DNA from: UBA2357 sp041916775
Lineage (GTDB): Bacteria; Pseudomonadota; Gammaproteobacteria; Burkholderiales; Rhodocyclaceae
Length of the DNA: 64,000 nt
Direction: 5' to 3'
Assembly: GCA_041916775.1 (NCBI GenBank)
Contig: JAYRYZ010000021.1
Coordinates: forward strand, 1-64,000
The position numbers and the translations under genes were made by a program. How positions within the stretch are numbered: the stretch's first letter is position 1; each line of letters opens with the position of its first letter. Below the pieces are notes generated by a model, which made no database searches, was not told the origin of the DNA, and saw only the letters and a list, made by a program, of their open reading frames with translations. This document shows positions 8,903-17,356 of this stretch, piece after piece.

Positions 8903-8939
8903 ATTTACAAATCGAAAGTAAAACTTTTGATTTGTAAAT
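8903..8939. promoter_or_regulatory. 37-bp AT-rich near-perfect palindrome at the ATPase start codon
   Basis: Arms ATTTACAAATC (8903-8913) and GATTTGTAAAT (8929-8939) are exact inverted repeats. Inside them AAAGT (8915-8919) and ACTTT (8923-8927) also pair, giving 16 of 17 possible pairs around a three-base loop. It abuts the ATPase start and is strikingly AT-rich against its surroundings. It could be an operator, an mRNA hairpin or the end of a mobile unit. Confidence 0.7.
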
Positions 8940-9070
8940 CTAGCAGCAGCAATGCGATCTCGCCACATCAAGATCCTCCGCAGTAGCGCCGACGTCGATT
9001 GCAACGCCCTCGGACGGGCGCGCAGCCATGGACTGAACCAGGCGGCTCCTGCTGCGTCGCAGCTATCTCT

Positions 9071-9628
9071 TCACACGTCCTCGAACACCGTCGCGTGGGG
9101 CATTTCGAAGTCGAGCGAGGGCAGGATGAGGCCGCGTTCGGCGTCGCGGGTGGCGAGCAGCCAGTCGTTCTCCGGGGTGCGGCGGAAGAGGTCGATGCGG
9201 CGGGTGTCGGGGTCGATCAGCACGAACTCCTGCAGGCTGGGCAGGGTGCGATAGGCCGCGAACTTGTCGCCCCGGTCGTAGGCGGCGGTGGTCTCGGACA
9301 GCACCTCGATGATCACCTTGGGGTGATGCAGCACGCGCTCGGCCTTGAGGTCGGCTGGGTCGCAGCTCACGAACACGTCCGGGTAGAACACCGCGTCGGC
9401 GGCCTCCACCTCCAGCTGCATGTCGGAGATGAAGGCCTGGCAGCCGCTGCCGCGCAGGTGATCCTTCAGACGCGCTGCAATGTTGAGCGCGATCACCACA
9501 TGGATGCGCCGTGCGCCCACCATCGAGAATACTTCGCCCCGCCAGAAGTCATGTTTCTCGCTCTGGGTACTCTCCCAGGCGATGAACTCATCGCGGGTGA
9601 GGCGGAGCTGTGGTGCGGGAAGGGCCAT
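9071..9628 (-). CDS. Uma2 family endonuclease (DUF820)
   Basis: A 185-residue protein of the Uma2/DUF820 family, which has a PD-(D/E)xK-like nuclease fold. It shows FYPDVFVSCDP and PKVIIEVLSETTAAYDRGDK, with the Asp, Glu and Lys expected of the active site, and the usual N-terminal WESTQSEKHDFWRGEVF segment. The start at 9628 is chosen for the AGGA about eight bases upstream; an earlier in-frame start would add eleven residues. Function is unknown for nearly all members, which occur in many copies in some genomes. It lies in the segment that splits the catabolic locus. Confidence 0.85.
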   Translation of the reverse strand: MALPAPQLRLTRDEFIAWESTQSEKHDFWRGEVFSMVGARRIHVVIALNIAARLKDHLRGSGCQAFISDMQLEVEAADAVFYPDVFVSCDPADLKAERVLHHPKVIIEVLSETTAAYDRGDKFAAYRTLPSLQEFVLIDPDTRRIDLFRRTPENDWLLATRDAERGLILPSLDFEMPHATVFEDV

Positions 9629-9744
9629 GATATTTTCCTGAGCCGATGTCGCCTCCGGCAACTATAACGCATCGTTCGCTTCTTCTTGTGCGCCCACATG
9701 CTCCACTGCGTTGCTGGGCAACATCCGGTGCATCGGGCTGCAAG

Positions 9745-10677
9745 TCATGGTGCTTTCGGCAAGATTCGAGCTGCAGCCTGCGGCAATGACGCAGCTTCGT
9801 ATGCAAACAAACACGCCCTGAACGCCTCCGCAGCCGGTGACAGCGAGCGGCCGTTGCGGGTGAACACGTAGAAGCTGCGCGTCACCACCGGGGCGAGCAG
9901 GGGGCGCATCTCGAGGCCGTAGAGGCGCACCAGCGAGGCGGCGTAGGGGATGCAGATGGTGACGCCGAGGCCGGCGGCGACCATGCTCAGCGCGGTGGAC
10001 ATGAAGGTGACGGTGGTGTTGGGGTCGAGATCCAGGCTGCGCATCGCGGCGTGCAGATCCACCGTCAGGCGCTCGGTGAACTGGCCCTGCAGGGTGATCA
10101 GCGGGTGGTCGATGAGGTCCGCCCAGCGCACCGTGTCGCGTGCCGCGAGCGGGTGGTCCGGCGGGCACACCGCATGGAAGGGCAGCTCGAACAGCACCGT
10201 GGCGTCGATCTCCGAGTTCGGGTCGCGCTCCGGGCCCACGCCCAGATCCACCTCGCCCGAGAACACCCGCGAGGTGACGCTCTCCACCGCGCAATCCACC
10301 AGCTTCACCTCGATGCCGGGGTGGCTGCGGCGGAAGGTGGCGATCACCTCCGGCAGCAGGGTGCAGGCCATCAGCTGCGGCGCGGCCACGCGCACCAGGC
10401 CTTTGCGCAGCGCCTTGAGGTTGGCGACCTCGTCGAGCACGCCATCGAGGTCGTGCAGGATCTTCTCGATCAAGGGGTAAAGACCTTCGCCCACCGCCGA
10501 CAGCTGGATGCGCCGCGTGCTGCGGTCGAAGAGGCGTACGCCCAGTGTCGTCTCCAGCTCCTTCACCAGCCCGCTCAATGCCGACTGGGTGATGAAGAGG
10601 CTCTCCGCCGCGAGCGTGAAGCTGCCGGTGCGGGCGACGGCGACGAAGGCGCGCAGCTGGCGCAGGGTGATATTCAT
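9745..10677 (-). CDS. LysR-type regulator of the adjacent catabolic operon
   Basis: A 310-residue LysR-type regulator: winged HTH in residues 1-60 (ITLRQLRAFVAVARTGSF, SLFITQSALSGLVKELE) and a periplasmic-binding-like effector domain (about 90-295). The start at 10677 matches the conserved family beginning; the frame stays open upstream without family-like sequence. It is divergent from the VOC-FAH-isomerase-MFS genes, the classic LysR layout, and probably activates them in response to an aromatic acid or pathway intermediate. A TTC-N11-GAA dyad sits just before its own start codon, consistent with autoregulation. Confidence 0.9.
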   Translation of the reverse strand: MNITLRQLRAFVAVARTGSFTLAAESLFITQSALSGLVKELETTLGVRLFDRSTRRIQLSAVGEGLYPLIEKILHDLDGVLDEVANLKALRKGLVRVAAPQLMACTLLPEVIATFRRSHPGIEVKLVDCAVESVTSRVFSGEVDLGVGPERDPNSEIDATVLFELPFHAVCPPDHPLAARDTVRWADLIDHPLITLQGQFTERLTVDLHAAMRSLDLDPNTTVTFMSTALSMVAAGLGVTICIPYAASLVRLYGLEMRPLLAPVVTRSFYVFTRNGRSLSPAAEAFRACLFAYEAASLPQAAARILPKAP

Positions 10678-10680
10678 GAT

Positions 10681-10697
10681 TTCATCCGATAAATGAA
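10681..10697. promoter_or_regulatory. LysR-type operator (TTC-N11-GAA)
   Basis: TTC (10681-10683) and GAA (10695-10697) are separated by 11 bases, the T-N11-A form bound by LysR proteins. It lies three bases upstream of the lysR start in the 123-bp divergent intergenic region. A second, wider dyad (ATTCAT/ATGAAT) overlaps it. Confidence 0.5.
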
Positions 10698-10800
10698 TCT
10701 GAAAAAGCTGTTTGAATGATAGGTTCTTTTCCGTTGTAATGCGCTTCAGTTCCACAACGATCCGCGACCGGGCACACCCGGCAACTTCGAGGAGACGCGC

Positions 10801-11352
10801 ATGACGAGCCTGATCAGGAAGATCCACCACGTGGCCTACCGCTGCAAGGATGCGCTGGAGACCGCGCGCTGGTATGAGAAACACCTCGGGATGAAGCTCA
10901 TTCTCTCCATCGCCGAGGACGAAGTGCCCTCCACCAAGGAGCCGGACCCGTACATGCACATCTTCCTCGACGCCGGCATGGGTAACGTGCTGGCCTTCTT
11001 CGAGCTGCCCACCCGCGCGCCCATGGGTCGGGACGAGAACACACCGGCCTGGACCCAGCATTTCGCGATGGAGGTGGAGTCGCTTGAGGTGCTGCAGGCG
11101 ACCAAGGCGCGTCTCGAAGCCGAGGGAATCGCGGTGGTCGGCCCCACTGACCATGCGCTCTTCCAGTCGATCTACTTCTTTGATCCCAACGGCCACCGCC
11201 TCGAACTTGCCGCCAACACCCATCGTCCGGGCATGCTGGAGGCGCTCGACAAGGTGAAATGGGACATGCTCGAGGAGTGGGCTGCGACGAAGAAGGCACC
11301 CAAGCACGCCGCGTGGATGCACGACGGCAGCTACAAGGAGATGTTCCAGTGA
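10801..11352 (+). CDS. VOC superfamily protein (glyoxalase/dioxygenase fold)
   Basis: A 183-residue vicinal-oxygen-chelate protein made of two beta-alpha-beta-beta-beta modules (about 5-70 and 84-140). The candidate metal ligands are His10, Glu68, His87 and Glu134, in the same H-E-H-E order as glyoxalase I. VOC enzymes include glyoxalases, isomerases and extradiol dioxygenases. First gene of a tightly packed operon: its TGA overlaps the GTG of the FAH gene (GTGA). Since no cupin or HmgA-type dioxygenase is present, it may be the ring-cleavage or a downstream isomerisation step; this is inference. GGAG lies ahead of the ATG. Confidence 0.8.
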   Translation: MTSLIRKIHHVAYRCKDALETARWYEKHLGMKLILSIAEDEVPSTKEPDPYMHIFLDAGMGNVLAFFELPTRAPMGRDENTPAWTQHFAMEVESLEVLQATKARLEAEGIAVVGPTDHALFQSIYFFDPNGHRLELAANTHRPGMLEALDKVKWDMLEEWAATKKAPKHAAWMHDGSYKEMFQ

Positions 11353-12362
11353 AACTCGCCACCCTCAAGCAAGGCGGCCGTGACGGCACCCTGGTGGTCG
11401 TCAACCGCGACCTCACCCTGTGCCAGCCGGTGGCCGACATCGCCCCCACCCTGCAGGCCGCGCTCGACGACTGGGCCGTCTGTGCGCCGCGCCTCGCCGA
11501 GGTCTATACCGCGCTCAACAACGGTCACGCCCGCCACGCGCAACCCTTCGACGAGCGCGCCTGCCACTCGCCGCTGCCGCGCGCCTACCAGTGGGCCGAC
11601 GGCTCGGCCTACATCAACCATGTGGAACTGGTGCGGCGTGCGCGCAACGCCGAGGTGCCGGCCTCGTTCTACACCGACCCGCTGATGTATCAGGGCGGCT
11701 CGGACAGCTTCATCGGCCCGCGCGACCGCATCGTCGCGGAGGAAGCCTGGGGCATCGACTTCGAGGCCGAGGTCACGGTGGTGACCGGCGACGTGCCGAT
11801 GGGCGCGACCCCGGCCGAGGCCGCGGCGGCGATCCGGCTGGTGATGCTGGTCAATGACGTCAGCCTGCGCAACCTCATCCCCAACGAGCTCAACAAGGGC
11901 TTCGGTTTCTTCCAGAGCAAGCCGGCGAGTGCCTTCAGCCCGGTGGCGGTCACGCCGGACGAGCTCGGCGACGCCTGGCGCGATGCAAAGGTGCATCTGC
12001 CGCTGGTGGTGCATCTCAACGGCGAACTCTTCGGCAGGCCGAACGCCGGTGTCGACATGACCTTCGACTTCGGCCAGCTGGTCGCCCATGTCGCGAAGAC
12101 GCGCGAGCTCGAGGCCGGCTCGATCATCGGCTCCGGCACGGTGTCGAACAAGCAGGGCAACCTGTGGGGCTCGTCGATCGCCAACGGCGGGGTGGGCTAC
12201 TGTTGCCTCGCCGAGGTGCGCACCTACGAGACCATCGAACAGGGCAAGCCCCTCACCCCCTTCATGCGTGCCGGTGACGTGGTGCGCATCGAGATGCTCG
12301 ACGGCGACGGCCGCACCCTCTTCGGCGCGATCGAGAACACCGTCGTGGCCCCCGGGGGTTGA
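11349..12362 (+). CDS. Fumarylacetoacetate hydrolase family enzyme
   Basis: The GTG start at 11349 overlaps the previous stop by four bases. The 337-residue protein has the FAH fold with the metal-binding acidic cluster (GIDFEAEVTVVTGD) and active-site segments FGFFQSKPASAF and GSGTVSNKQG. Family members hydrolyse C-C bonds of fumarylacetoacetate, fumarylpyruvate or related acylpyruvates. Here it would release fumarate plus acetoacetate or pyruvate after isomerisation by the next gene product. Which of the two substrates it takes depends on the unknown ring substrate. Confidence 0.88.
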   Translation: MKLATLKQGGRDGTLVVVNRDLTLCQPVADIAPTLQAALDDWAVCAPRLAEVYTALNNGHARHAQPFDERACHSPLPRAYQWADGSAYINHVELVRRARNAEVPASFYTDPLMYQGGSDSFIGPRDRIVAEEAWGIDFEAEVTVVTGDVPMGATPAEAAAAIRLVMLVNDVSLRNLIPNELNKGFGFFQSKPASAFSPVAVTPDELGDAWRDAKVHLPLVVHLNGELFGRPNAGVDMTFDFGQLVAHVAKTRELEAGSIIGSGTVSNKQGNLWGSSIANGGVGYCCLAEVRTYETIEQGKPLTPFMRAGDVVRIEMLDGDGRTLFGAIENTVVAPGG

Positions 12363-12367
12363 AGCGC

Positions 12368-13012
12368 ATGCGACTCTTCACCTATTTCCGCAGCTCGGCC
12401 GCGTTCCGGGTGCGTATCGCGTTGAATCTCAAGGGACTCGCGTGGGATGCGGTGCCGGTCCATCTCGCGCGCGACGGTGGCGAGCAACACCGGCCCGAGT
12501 ACCGTGCCCTGAACCCGGCCGGCCTGGTGCCGGCGCTCGATGACGACGGCCTGTTGCTGACGCAGTCGCTCGCGATCATCGAGTACCTGGAGGAAACCCG
12601 ACCCGTGCCGCCACTGCTGCCGGCGGACCCCGCCGGACGTGCCCGGGTGCGCGCGATCGCCCAGGCCATCGCCTGCGACATCCATCCGATCAACAACCTG
12701 CGCGTGCTGCAATACCTCACGCGTGAGCTCGGCGCGAGCGAGGCGCAGAAGAGCGCTTGGTATCGCCATTGGGTGGAGCTCGGCCTCGCCGCGGTCGAGT
12801 CCCAGCTTGCCGCGCATCCTGCTACCGGCAGCTTCTGCCATGGCGAGTCGCCGACGCTGGCGGACTGCTGCCTGGTGCCGCAGGTGTTCAATGCGCGGCG
12901 CTTCGACTGCGACCTCTCCGCGATGCCGGTGGTGCGTCGCATCGTCGCCCATTGCGAGACGCTCCCCGCCTTTCAGGCCGCCGCACCGCAGGCGCAGGCA
13001 GACGCGGAGTGA
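12368..13012 (+). CDS. maiA: Maleylacetoacetate/maleylpyruvate isomerase (zeta-class GST)
   Basis: A 214-residue GST-fold enzyme beginning LFTYFRSSAAFRVRIALN, the zeta-class motif in which the SSA serine activates glutathione. QSLAIIEYLEE completes the glutathione site, and the all-helical C-terminal domain carries GESPTLADCCLVPQVFNA. It catalyses glutathione-dependent cis-trans isomerisation of maleylacetoacetate or maleylpyruvate to the fumaryl form, the substrate for the FAH enzyme encoded just upstream. The ATG at 12368 is preferred over a TTG at 12359. Its stop overlaps the GTG of the MFS gene. Confidence 0.9.
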   Translation: MRLFTYFRSSAAFRVRIALNLKGLAWDAVPVHLARDGGEQHRPEYRALNPAGLVPALDDDGLLLTQSLAIIEYLEETRPVPPLLPADPAGRARVRAIAQAIACDIHPINNLRVLQYLTRELGASEAQKSAWYRHWVELGLAAVESQLAAHPATGSFCHGESPTLADCCLVPQVFNARRFDCDLSAMPVVRRIVAHCETLPAFQAAAPQAQADAE

Positions 13013-14256
13013 GTGCAACACCGCCCGCTGCGGCGCAGCGCACTTCCTCCGCGCCGCAGCCTGCGCCACCGGCGATGGACGCAGCGCTGGTGGTGCTGGT
13101 ACTGTCACTGCTGCTCGGCCTGCAGCCGGTCGCCACCGATCTCTATCTGCCCGCGCTGCCGTCGCTGACCGCCGCGCTCGGCGCGACGGTGGCGCAGGCG
13201 CAGCTCACGCTCTCGGCGCTGCTCCTCGCATTCGGGATCTCGCAGCTGGTGTGGGGGCCGGTGTCGGACCGCTTCGGCCGTCGACCGGTGCTGCTCATCG
13301 GCGTCGCGACCTACACCGTCGCCAGCGCCGGCAGCGTCTTCGCCGCCACGATCGAGAGCCTCGTCCTGTGGCGCATCCTGCAGGGCGCGGCGATGGGTGC
13401 GGCGGTGATGTGCGCGCGCGCGCTGGTGCGCGACCTGTATTCGCCCGAGCTGGGCGCGCGCGCGATCAGCAAGGGACTGTCCGGGCTCGGTGTCGTGGTG
13501 TGCGTGTGCATGCCGCTCGGTGGCGCGCTGGCCGAGTGGCTGGGCTGGCGGGCGGTGCTCGCGGTGCAGGCGCTCTTCGCCGGCACCACGTTGTGGATCC
13601 TGCTCACCCGTTTTCACGAGACGCTCGCCTGCCCCAACCCGCATGCGCTGCAGCCCGGCGTGCTATGGCGCACCTGGCGCGACATCCTGCGCAACCGCGT
13701 GTTTCGCGCCTATGCCCTGCTCACGCTGGCCTCGTATGCCGGGTTGTTCACCTTTCTCGCGGCATCCTCCTTCGTCTTCATCTCGCTGATGGGCATGAGC
13801 AGGATCGCCTATGGCGGCGTGATGCTCGTGATGGCCGTCTCCTATCTCGCCGGCACCTTCCTGTGCCGGCGCCTGCTGCCGCGCCTGGGTGTGCACCGCA
13901 CCGTGCTGGTCGGCGGCGGCCTGTCGCTCGTCGGCGGCATGGGGGTGGGCGTCGTGTCGCTCGCCGGTGGCGACGGGCCGGTGGCCATCCTGTTGCCCTT
14001 CGTGCTCTACATGTTCGGCCATGGCATCCACCAGCCCTGCGGCCAGTCCGGCGCGATCGGCCCCTTCCCGCAGGCGGCCGGCGCCGCGTCGGCGATGAGC
14101 GGCCTCCTGATGATGCTTGCCGCCTTCGCCACCGGCGCATGGCTGGGCGTCGCGCTGGACGGCACCCGCTTCGCGCTCACCAACGGCCTGTGGTTCTGGG
14201 GCGTCATCACCGCCGCCGTCGCCTGGGGGCTGGTGTGGCGGACGCGGGGCGGGTAG
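13009..14256 (+). CDS. Bcr/CflA family MFS transporter
   Basis: A GTG start overlaps the isomerase stop (GTGA). The 415-residue protein has about 12 membrane segments after a short Pro/Ala-rich N-terminus. It carries the MFS loop motif GPVSDRFGRRPVLLIG between helices 2 and 3 and DLYLPALPSL in helix 1, typical of the Bcr/CflA drug-export subfamily. As the last gene of the operon it may export a toxic substrate or intermediate of the pathway, though uptake cannot be excluded. The usual family length is about 400 residues, so it is complete. Confidence 0.87.
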   Translation: MSATPPAAAQRTSSAPQPAPPAMDAALVVLVLSLLLGLQPVATDLYLPALPSLTAALGATVAQAQLTLSALLLAFGISQLVWGPVSDRFGRRPVLLIGVATYTVASAGSVFAATIESLVLWRILQGAAMGAAVMCARALVRDLYSPELGARAISKGLSGLGVVVCVCMPLGGALAEWLGWRAVLAVQALFAGTTLWILLTRFHETLACPNPHALQPGVLWRTWRDILRNRVFRAYALLTLASYAGLFTFLAASSFVFISLMGMSRIAYGGVMLVMAVSYLAGTFLCRRLLPRLGVHRTVLVGGGLSLVGGMGVGVVSLAGGDGPVAILLPFVLYMFGHGIHQPCGQSGAIGPFPQAAGAASAMSGLLMMLAAFATGAWLGVALDGTRFALTNGLWFWGVITAAVAWGLVWRTRGG

Positions 14257-14281
14257 GCGAGCCGGCGTCAGGCGCAGTCCT

Positions 14282-14880
14282 TCAGCGCGTTTGGGGTCGC
14301 GCAGCCAGCTCGCGGCGGAAGAGGTCGCCGAGCTTGCGTGCGGCGCTGCCGAGCGGCACGCCGCGCAGGGTCAGCAGGCCGAGCGGCATGTCGGGCGGGA
14401 GCGGTTGCAATGGCAGGCTGCGCAGGCCGATTCATCGCGAGCGGCTCCAAGTCGATCTCGAACGGCAGGCTCCCGGGCGTGGCGAGCGCGATCGCGAAGT
14501 CTATCTGGCCTTCGATGAGCGCCGGTAGCGCCTGCACCAGCAGCCCCTCGTGAAAGGTCTGCTCGGCGTCCGGCTGGGCGCGGCGAAATGAAGCGAGCAC
14601 CGTCGTGACCAGCAGCGGTGTGATCGCCGCCTTCACACTCACCCCCGCACCGCCGCACATCAGGCGGATCTCGGCGCGCGCCTTCTCCAGCGTGGACAGC
14701 ACCAGCCGCGCGCGCACCAGCAGCGCATTGCCCTCGGCGGTGAAGCCGATGCCCTTGTAGCTGCGGTGCAGCAACTCAGCACCCACATCCTCTTCCAGCT
14801 CCCGCAAGGCCTTGGTGAGTGCGCTCTGGCTCAGGTGCATCGCCCGCGCCGCGGCCCGGCCCAGCACTGGGCGCTCGCTC
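14282..14880 (-). pseudogene. LysR-type regulator remnant (truncated, internally deleted, frameshifted)
   Basis: The recoverable N-terminal part reads AAARAMHLSQSALTKALREL, a LysR HTH lacking its first 15-20 residues, and continues through the start of the effector domain to about 14445. The true C-terminal end (PLGLLTLRGVPLGSAARKLG, stop at 14282) is in a different frame. Roughly 100 residues of the effector domain between the two are missing. The gene is thus broken at its 5' end, in the middle and in frame. At 14870-14905 it runs directly into the TRAP binding-protein remnant on the other strand. Confidence 0.8.
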
Positions 14881-14882
14881 GC

Positions 14883-15671
14883 AAGGGCGTGGCGGACATC
14901 ACCTGAGGCAACTTCACCTACGAGCCGGATCGCTTCAAGGCGCTATGGTTCGCCGAGATGCCCTTCATCGGTACGAACGGCGAGGCGTCCTCGGTCGGGC
15001 TTTGGGAGACCTACGAGAAGGACCTCGCCGGCAAGCCGGCCTTCGAGGGGATGGTCGTGCTCGGCGTGGACCTCTTCGGCGGCGGGCAGATCCACCACGG
15101 CAGCAAGGCGATCGTCGAGCCGGACGACCTGAAGAACCAGAAGGTGCGCATGGGCGGCCCGATCCTGAAGCGCCTGCTGGAGGATCTCGGCGCGGTGGCG
15201 GTTGCCGGCCCGGGCCCCAAGGCCTACGAGCTCCTCGAGAGTGGTGTCGTGGATGCCTCGCTGCACACCATCGAGTCGGTGATCAACTTCCGTGTCGAGG
15301 ACAAGCTCAAGCATCACACCATCGTCCCGGGTGGCTTCTACGACGCGACCTTCTTCATCGCGATCAACGAGGGCAAGTGGAACAAGCTCTCCGAGTCCGA
15401 CCGCAAGGCCATCATGGGCGTATCGGGCGAGAAGCTGTCGCGCCTGTGGGGTTCGCGCTTCGACGGGCAGAACAAGGCGGGCGAGGCGAAGCTGCGCGCC
15501 GAGGGCCATGTCTTCAGCGAGCCTTCCAAGGCGCTGCTCGAGCGCATCGGCGCGGTGCGCGAACGCATGCTGACCGACTGGGCGGCTGAAGGCCCGAGCT
15601 TCGGCGTCGATAGGCCGCTCGAGATGCTGAAGTTCTTCGAAGAGCGCTACAAGGCCCTCGCCGGCAACTGA
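14883..15671 (+). pseudogene. TRAP transporter solute-binding protein DctP, N-terminally truncated
   Basis: The frame from 14907 to 15671 encodes 254 residues of a DctP-family protein (GNFTYEPDRF, MGGPILKRLLEDLG, HTIVPGGFYDATFFIAINEG). Complete members are about 330-345 residues and begin with a signal peptide, absent here. Upstream of a TGA at 14904-14906 the frame still reads KGVADIT, so the TGA may replace a Trp codon and the break point lies a little earlier. With no export signal the product cannot serve as a periplasmic binding protein. It was probably the uptake component for a substrate of the neighbouring catabolic genes. Confidence 0.82.
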
Positions 15672-15729
15672 GCGGCGACCGATCGGGACGGTGGCCGGCA
15701 CGTCCGGTCACATTCACCTGGAGACACAC

Positions 15730-15855
15730 ATGGACGCGCATTTGTCCCGCATCCGCAAGGTCGTCGAGGCGCTGCTCCTTCTGATCCTCGCGGGCATGGT
15801 GCTGCTCGTGGCGTTCCCGTCGATCGCGCTGGCGCGGGTCGTCATGATGAAGTAG
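15730..15855 (+). pseudogene. DctQ-DctM fusion stub of a TRAP transporter
   Basis: A 41-residue frame with GGAG ahead of its ATG. The first about 28 residues (VVEALLLLILAGMVLLVAF) look like the N-terminal helix of the small permease DctQ. The last residues (FPSIALARVVMMK) look like the extreme C-terminus of the large permease DctM. A deletion of about 1.7 kb that removed most of both genes would give this. It may still make a single-helix peptide. Confidence 0.6.
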
Positions 15856-16016
15856 GGGCGGCGCCCGCGGCCTGAGGGCTGCGTGCCGGGGCGCTTGTCG
15901 TTCCCGGCACGCAAGTGTCGCATCCGGGACAGCGGTAGGGGGTGGGTGGATCAACAATCAGCCACCGCGCGCGCAACAGACGCGCCGCCACCCTTCCCCC
16001 CCCGGAGAGCACGACC

Positions 16017-17126
16017 ATGACCACCCCAGGCCACTTCCTGATGCCGGTGACCACGCAGACGTGGACCAACGGCCGCCACCTGATGCGTTGCGTAAAGGTG
16101 ATTCAGGAGACCGCCGACGTGCGCACCTTCTGCCTGGCCTCGGAGCAGCCGATGCTGTTCTTCTTCAAACCGGGGCAGTTCGTCACGCTGGAGCTCACCA
16201 TCGGCGGCGAGAAGGTGATGCGCTCCTACACCATCTCGAGTTCGCCGTCGGTGCCGTACAGCATCTCGCTGACGATCAAGCGCGTGCCGGGCGGCAAGGT
16301 GTCGAACTGGCTGCACGACCATCTGCGCGAAGGCGACGAGGTGGTGGCGCACGGGCCGGTCGGCAACTTCAACATCATCGATCACCCGGCGAGGAAGCTG
16401 CTGCTGTTGTCGGGCGGCGTCGGCATCACGCCGCTGATGTCGATGACGCGCTGGTTGTTCGACACCAACGGCAATGTGGATCTCGTCTTCGTGCATAGCG
16501 CGCGTACGCCGCGCGACATCATCTACCGGCACGAGCTCAACCACATGTTCTCGCGCATCCCCGAGTTCCAGCTCAACATCATCTGCGAGCGCGGCGCCGA
16601 GGTCGTCGAGCCCTGGGACGGCTACCGCGGCCAACTCAACGCGCGCATGCTGGAGCTGATGGCGCCGGACTTCCTCGAGCGCGAGGTGTTCTGCTGCGGC
16701 CCCACGCCCTACATGAGCGCGGTGCGACGCATGCTGGAGGCGGGCGGCTTCGACATGCGTCACTATCACGAGGAATCCTTCGGCGCGACCCCGGCCGAGG
16801 TCACCCAGGAGGTGATCGCACTCGCGCGCGACGCGGCCGAGGCCGACAAGGCCGACGCCGGTCCGACGCTGCTGGTGGAGTTCGCCGAATCCGGCCGCGC
16901 GGCGCGCGTCGCACCCGGTGAAACGGTGCATGCGGCCGCGGCGCGGGTCGGGTTGCACATCCCCAAGGCCTGCGGCATGGGCATCTGCGGAACCTGCCGG
17001 GTGGCGCTGAAGTCCGGCGAGGTGGATATGGAGCACAACGGCGGCATCACCGACGAGGACGTGGCCGAGGGCTACATCCTGTCGTGCTGCAGCAAGCCCA
17101 AGGGCGACGTGGTGATCGACTTCTGA
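16017..17126 (+). CDS. Ferredoxin-reductase-type electron transfer protein (GbcB-like)
   Basis: A 369-residue hybrid reductase: an FAD domain with RSYTISSSP (about 75-85), an NAD(P) domain with GGVGITPLMS and CCGPTPYM, and a C-terminal plant-type [2Fe-2S] ferredoxin domain with ACGMGICGTC and a final Cys in SCC. This architecture is that of the reductase GbcB, which feeds electrons to the Rieske oxygenase GbcA in glycine betaine demethylation. Its position before glyA and soxBDAG supports that role, but no GbcA gene is in the window. GGAGAG lies upstream of the ATG at 16017. Confidence 0.82.
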   Translation: MTTPGHFLMPVTTQTWTNGRHLMRCVKVIQETADVRTFCLASEQPMLFFFKPGQFVTLELTIGGEKVMRSYTISSSPSVPYSISLTIKRVPGGKVSNWLHDHLREGDEVVAHGPVGNFNIIDHPARKLLLLSGGVGITPLMSMTRWLFDTNGNVDLVFVHSARTPRDIIYRHELNHMFSRIPEFQLNIICERGAEVVEPWDGYRGQLNARMLELMAPDFLEREVFCCGPTPYMSAVRRMLEAGGFDMRHYHEESFGATPAEVTQEVIALARDAAEADKADAGPTLLVEFAESGRAARVAPGETVHAAAARVGLHIPKACGMGICGTCRVALKSGEVDMEHNGGITDEDVAEGYILSCCSKPKGDVVIDF

Positions 17127-17156
17127 ACGACCCGATGCCGCGCGCTGACGGGCAGG

Positions 17157-17180
17157 CGACAGTGCGACACAGCCTTGTCG
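17157..17180. promoter_or_regulatory. Repeated CGACA / TGTCG sites upstream of glyA
   Basis: CGACA occurs at 17157-17161 and 17165-17169 and is followed by the inverted TGTCG at 17176-17180. The cluster lies about 180 bp upstream of glyA in a 230-bp gap with no gene. It is a candidate operator for the sarcosine locus; the binding protein is unknown. Confidence 0.4.
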
Positions 17181-17356
17181 TCTACACGCCAGATCGTGGC
17201 GCCTGCAAGCATCTGGCCGAGGGGCGCCGCACCTACTATTTTCCCCATGGCGCAGACACTTGCGACCTGTCTGCGTAGGCAACCAATAATCCGATCAACC
17301 GAATGACCGAACCCTTGCGCGACGGCACGACCGCCGCCGAACCCAGGAGACCTTGC

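Noticed and set aside
9745..11322. LysR frame extended to 525 codons
   Set aside because: The upstream part is antisense to the VOC gene; family alignment begins at the ATG ending at 10677.
17084..17278. 64-codon frame between the GbcB-like gene and glyA
   Set aside because: It overlaps the end of the reductase gene, has no ribosome binding site and no family likeness.
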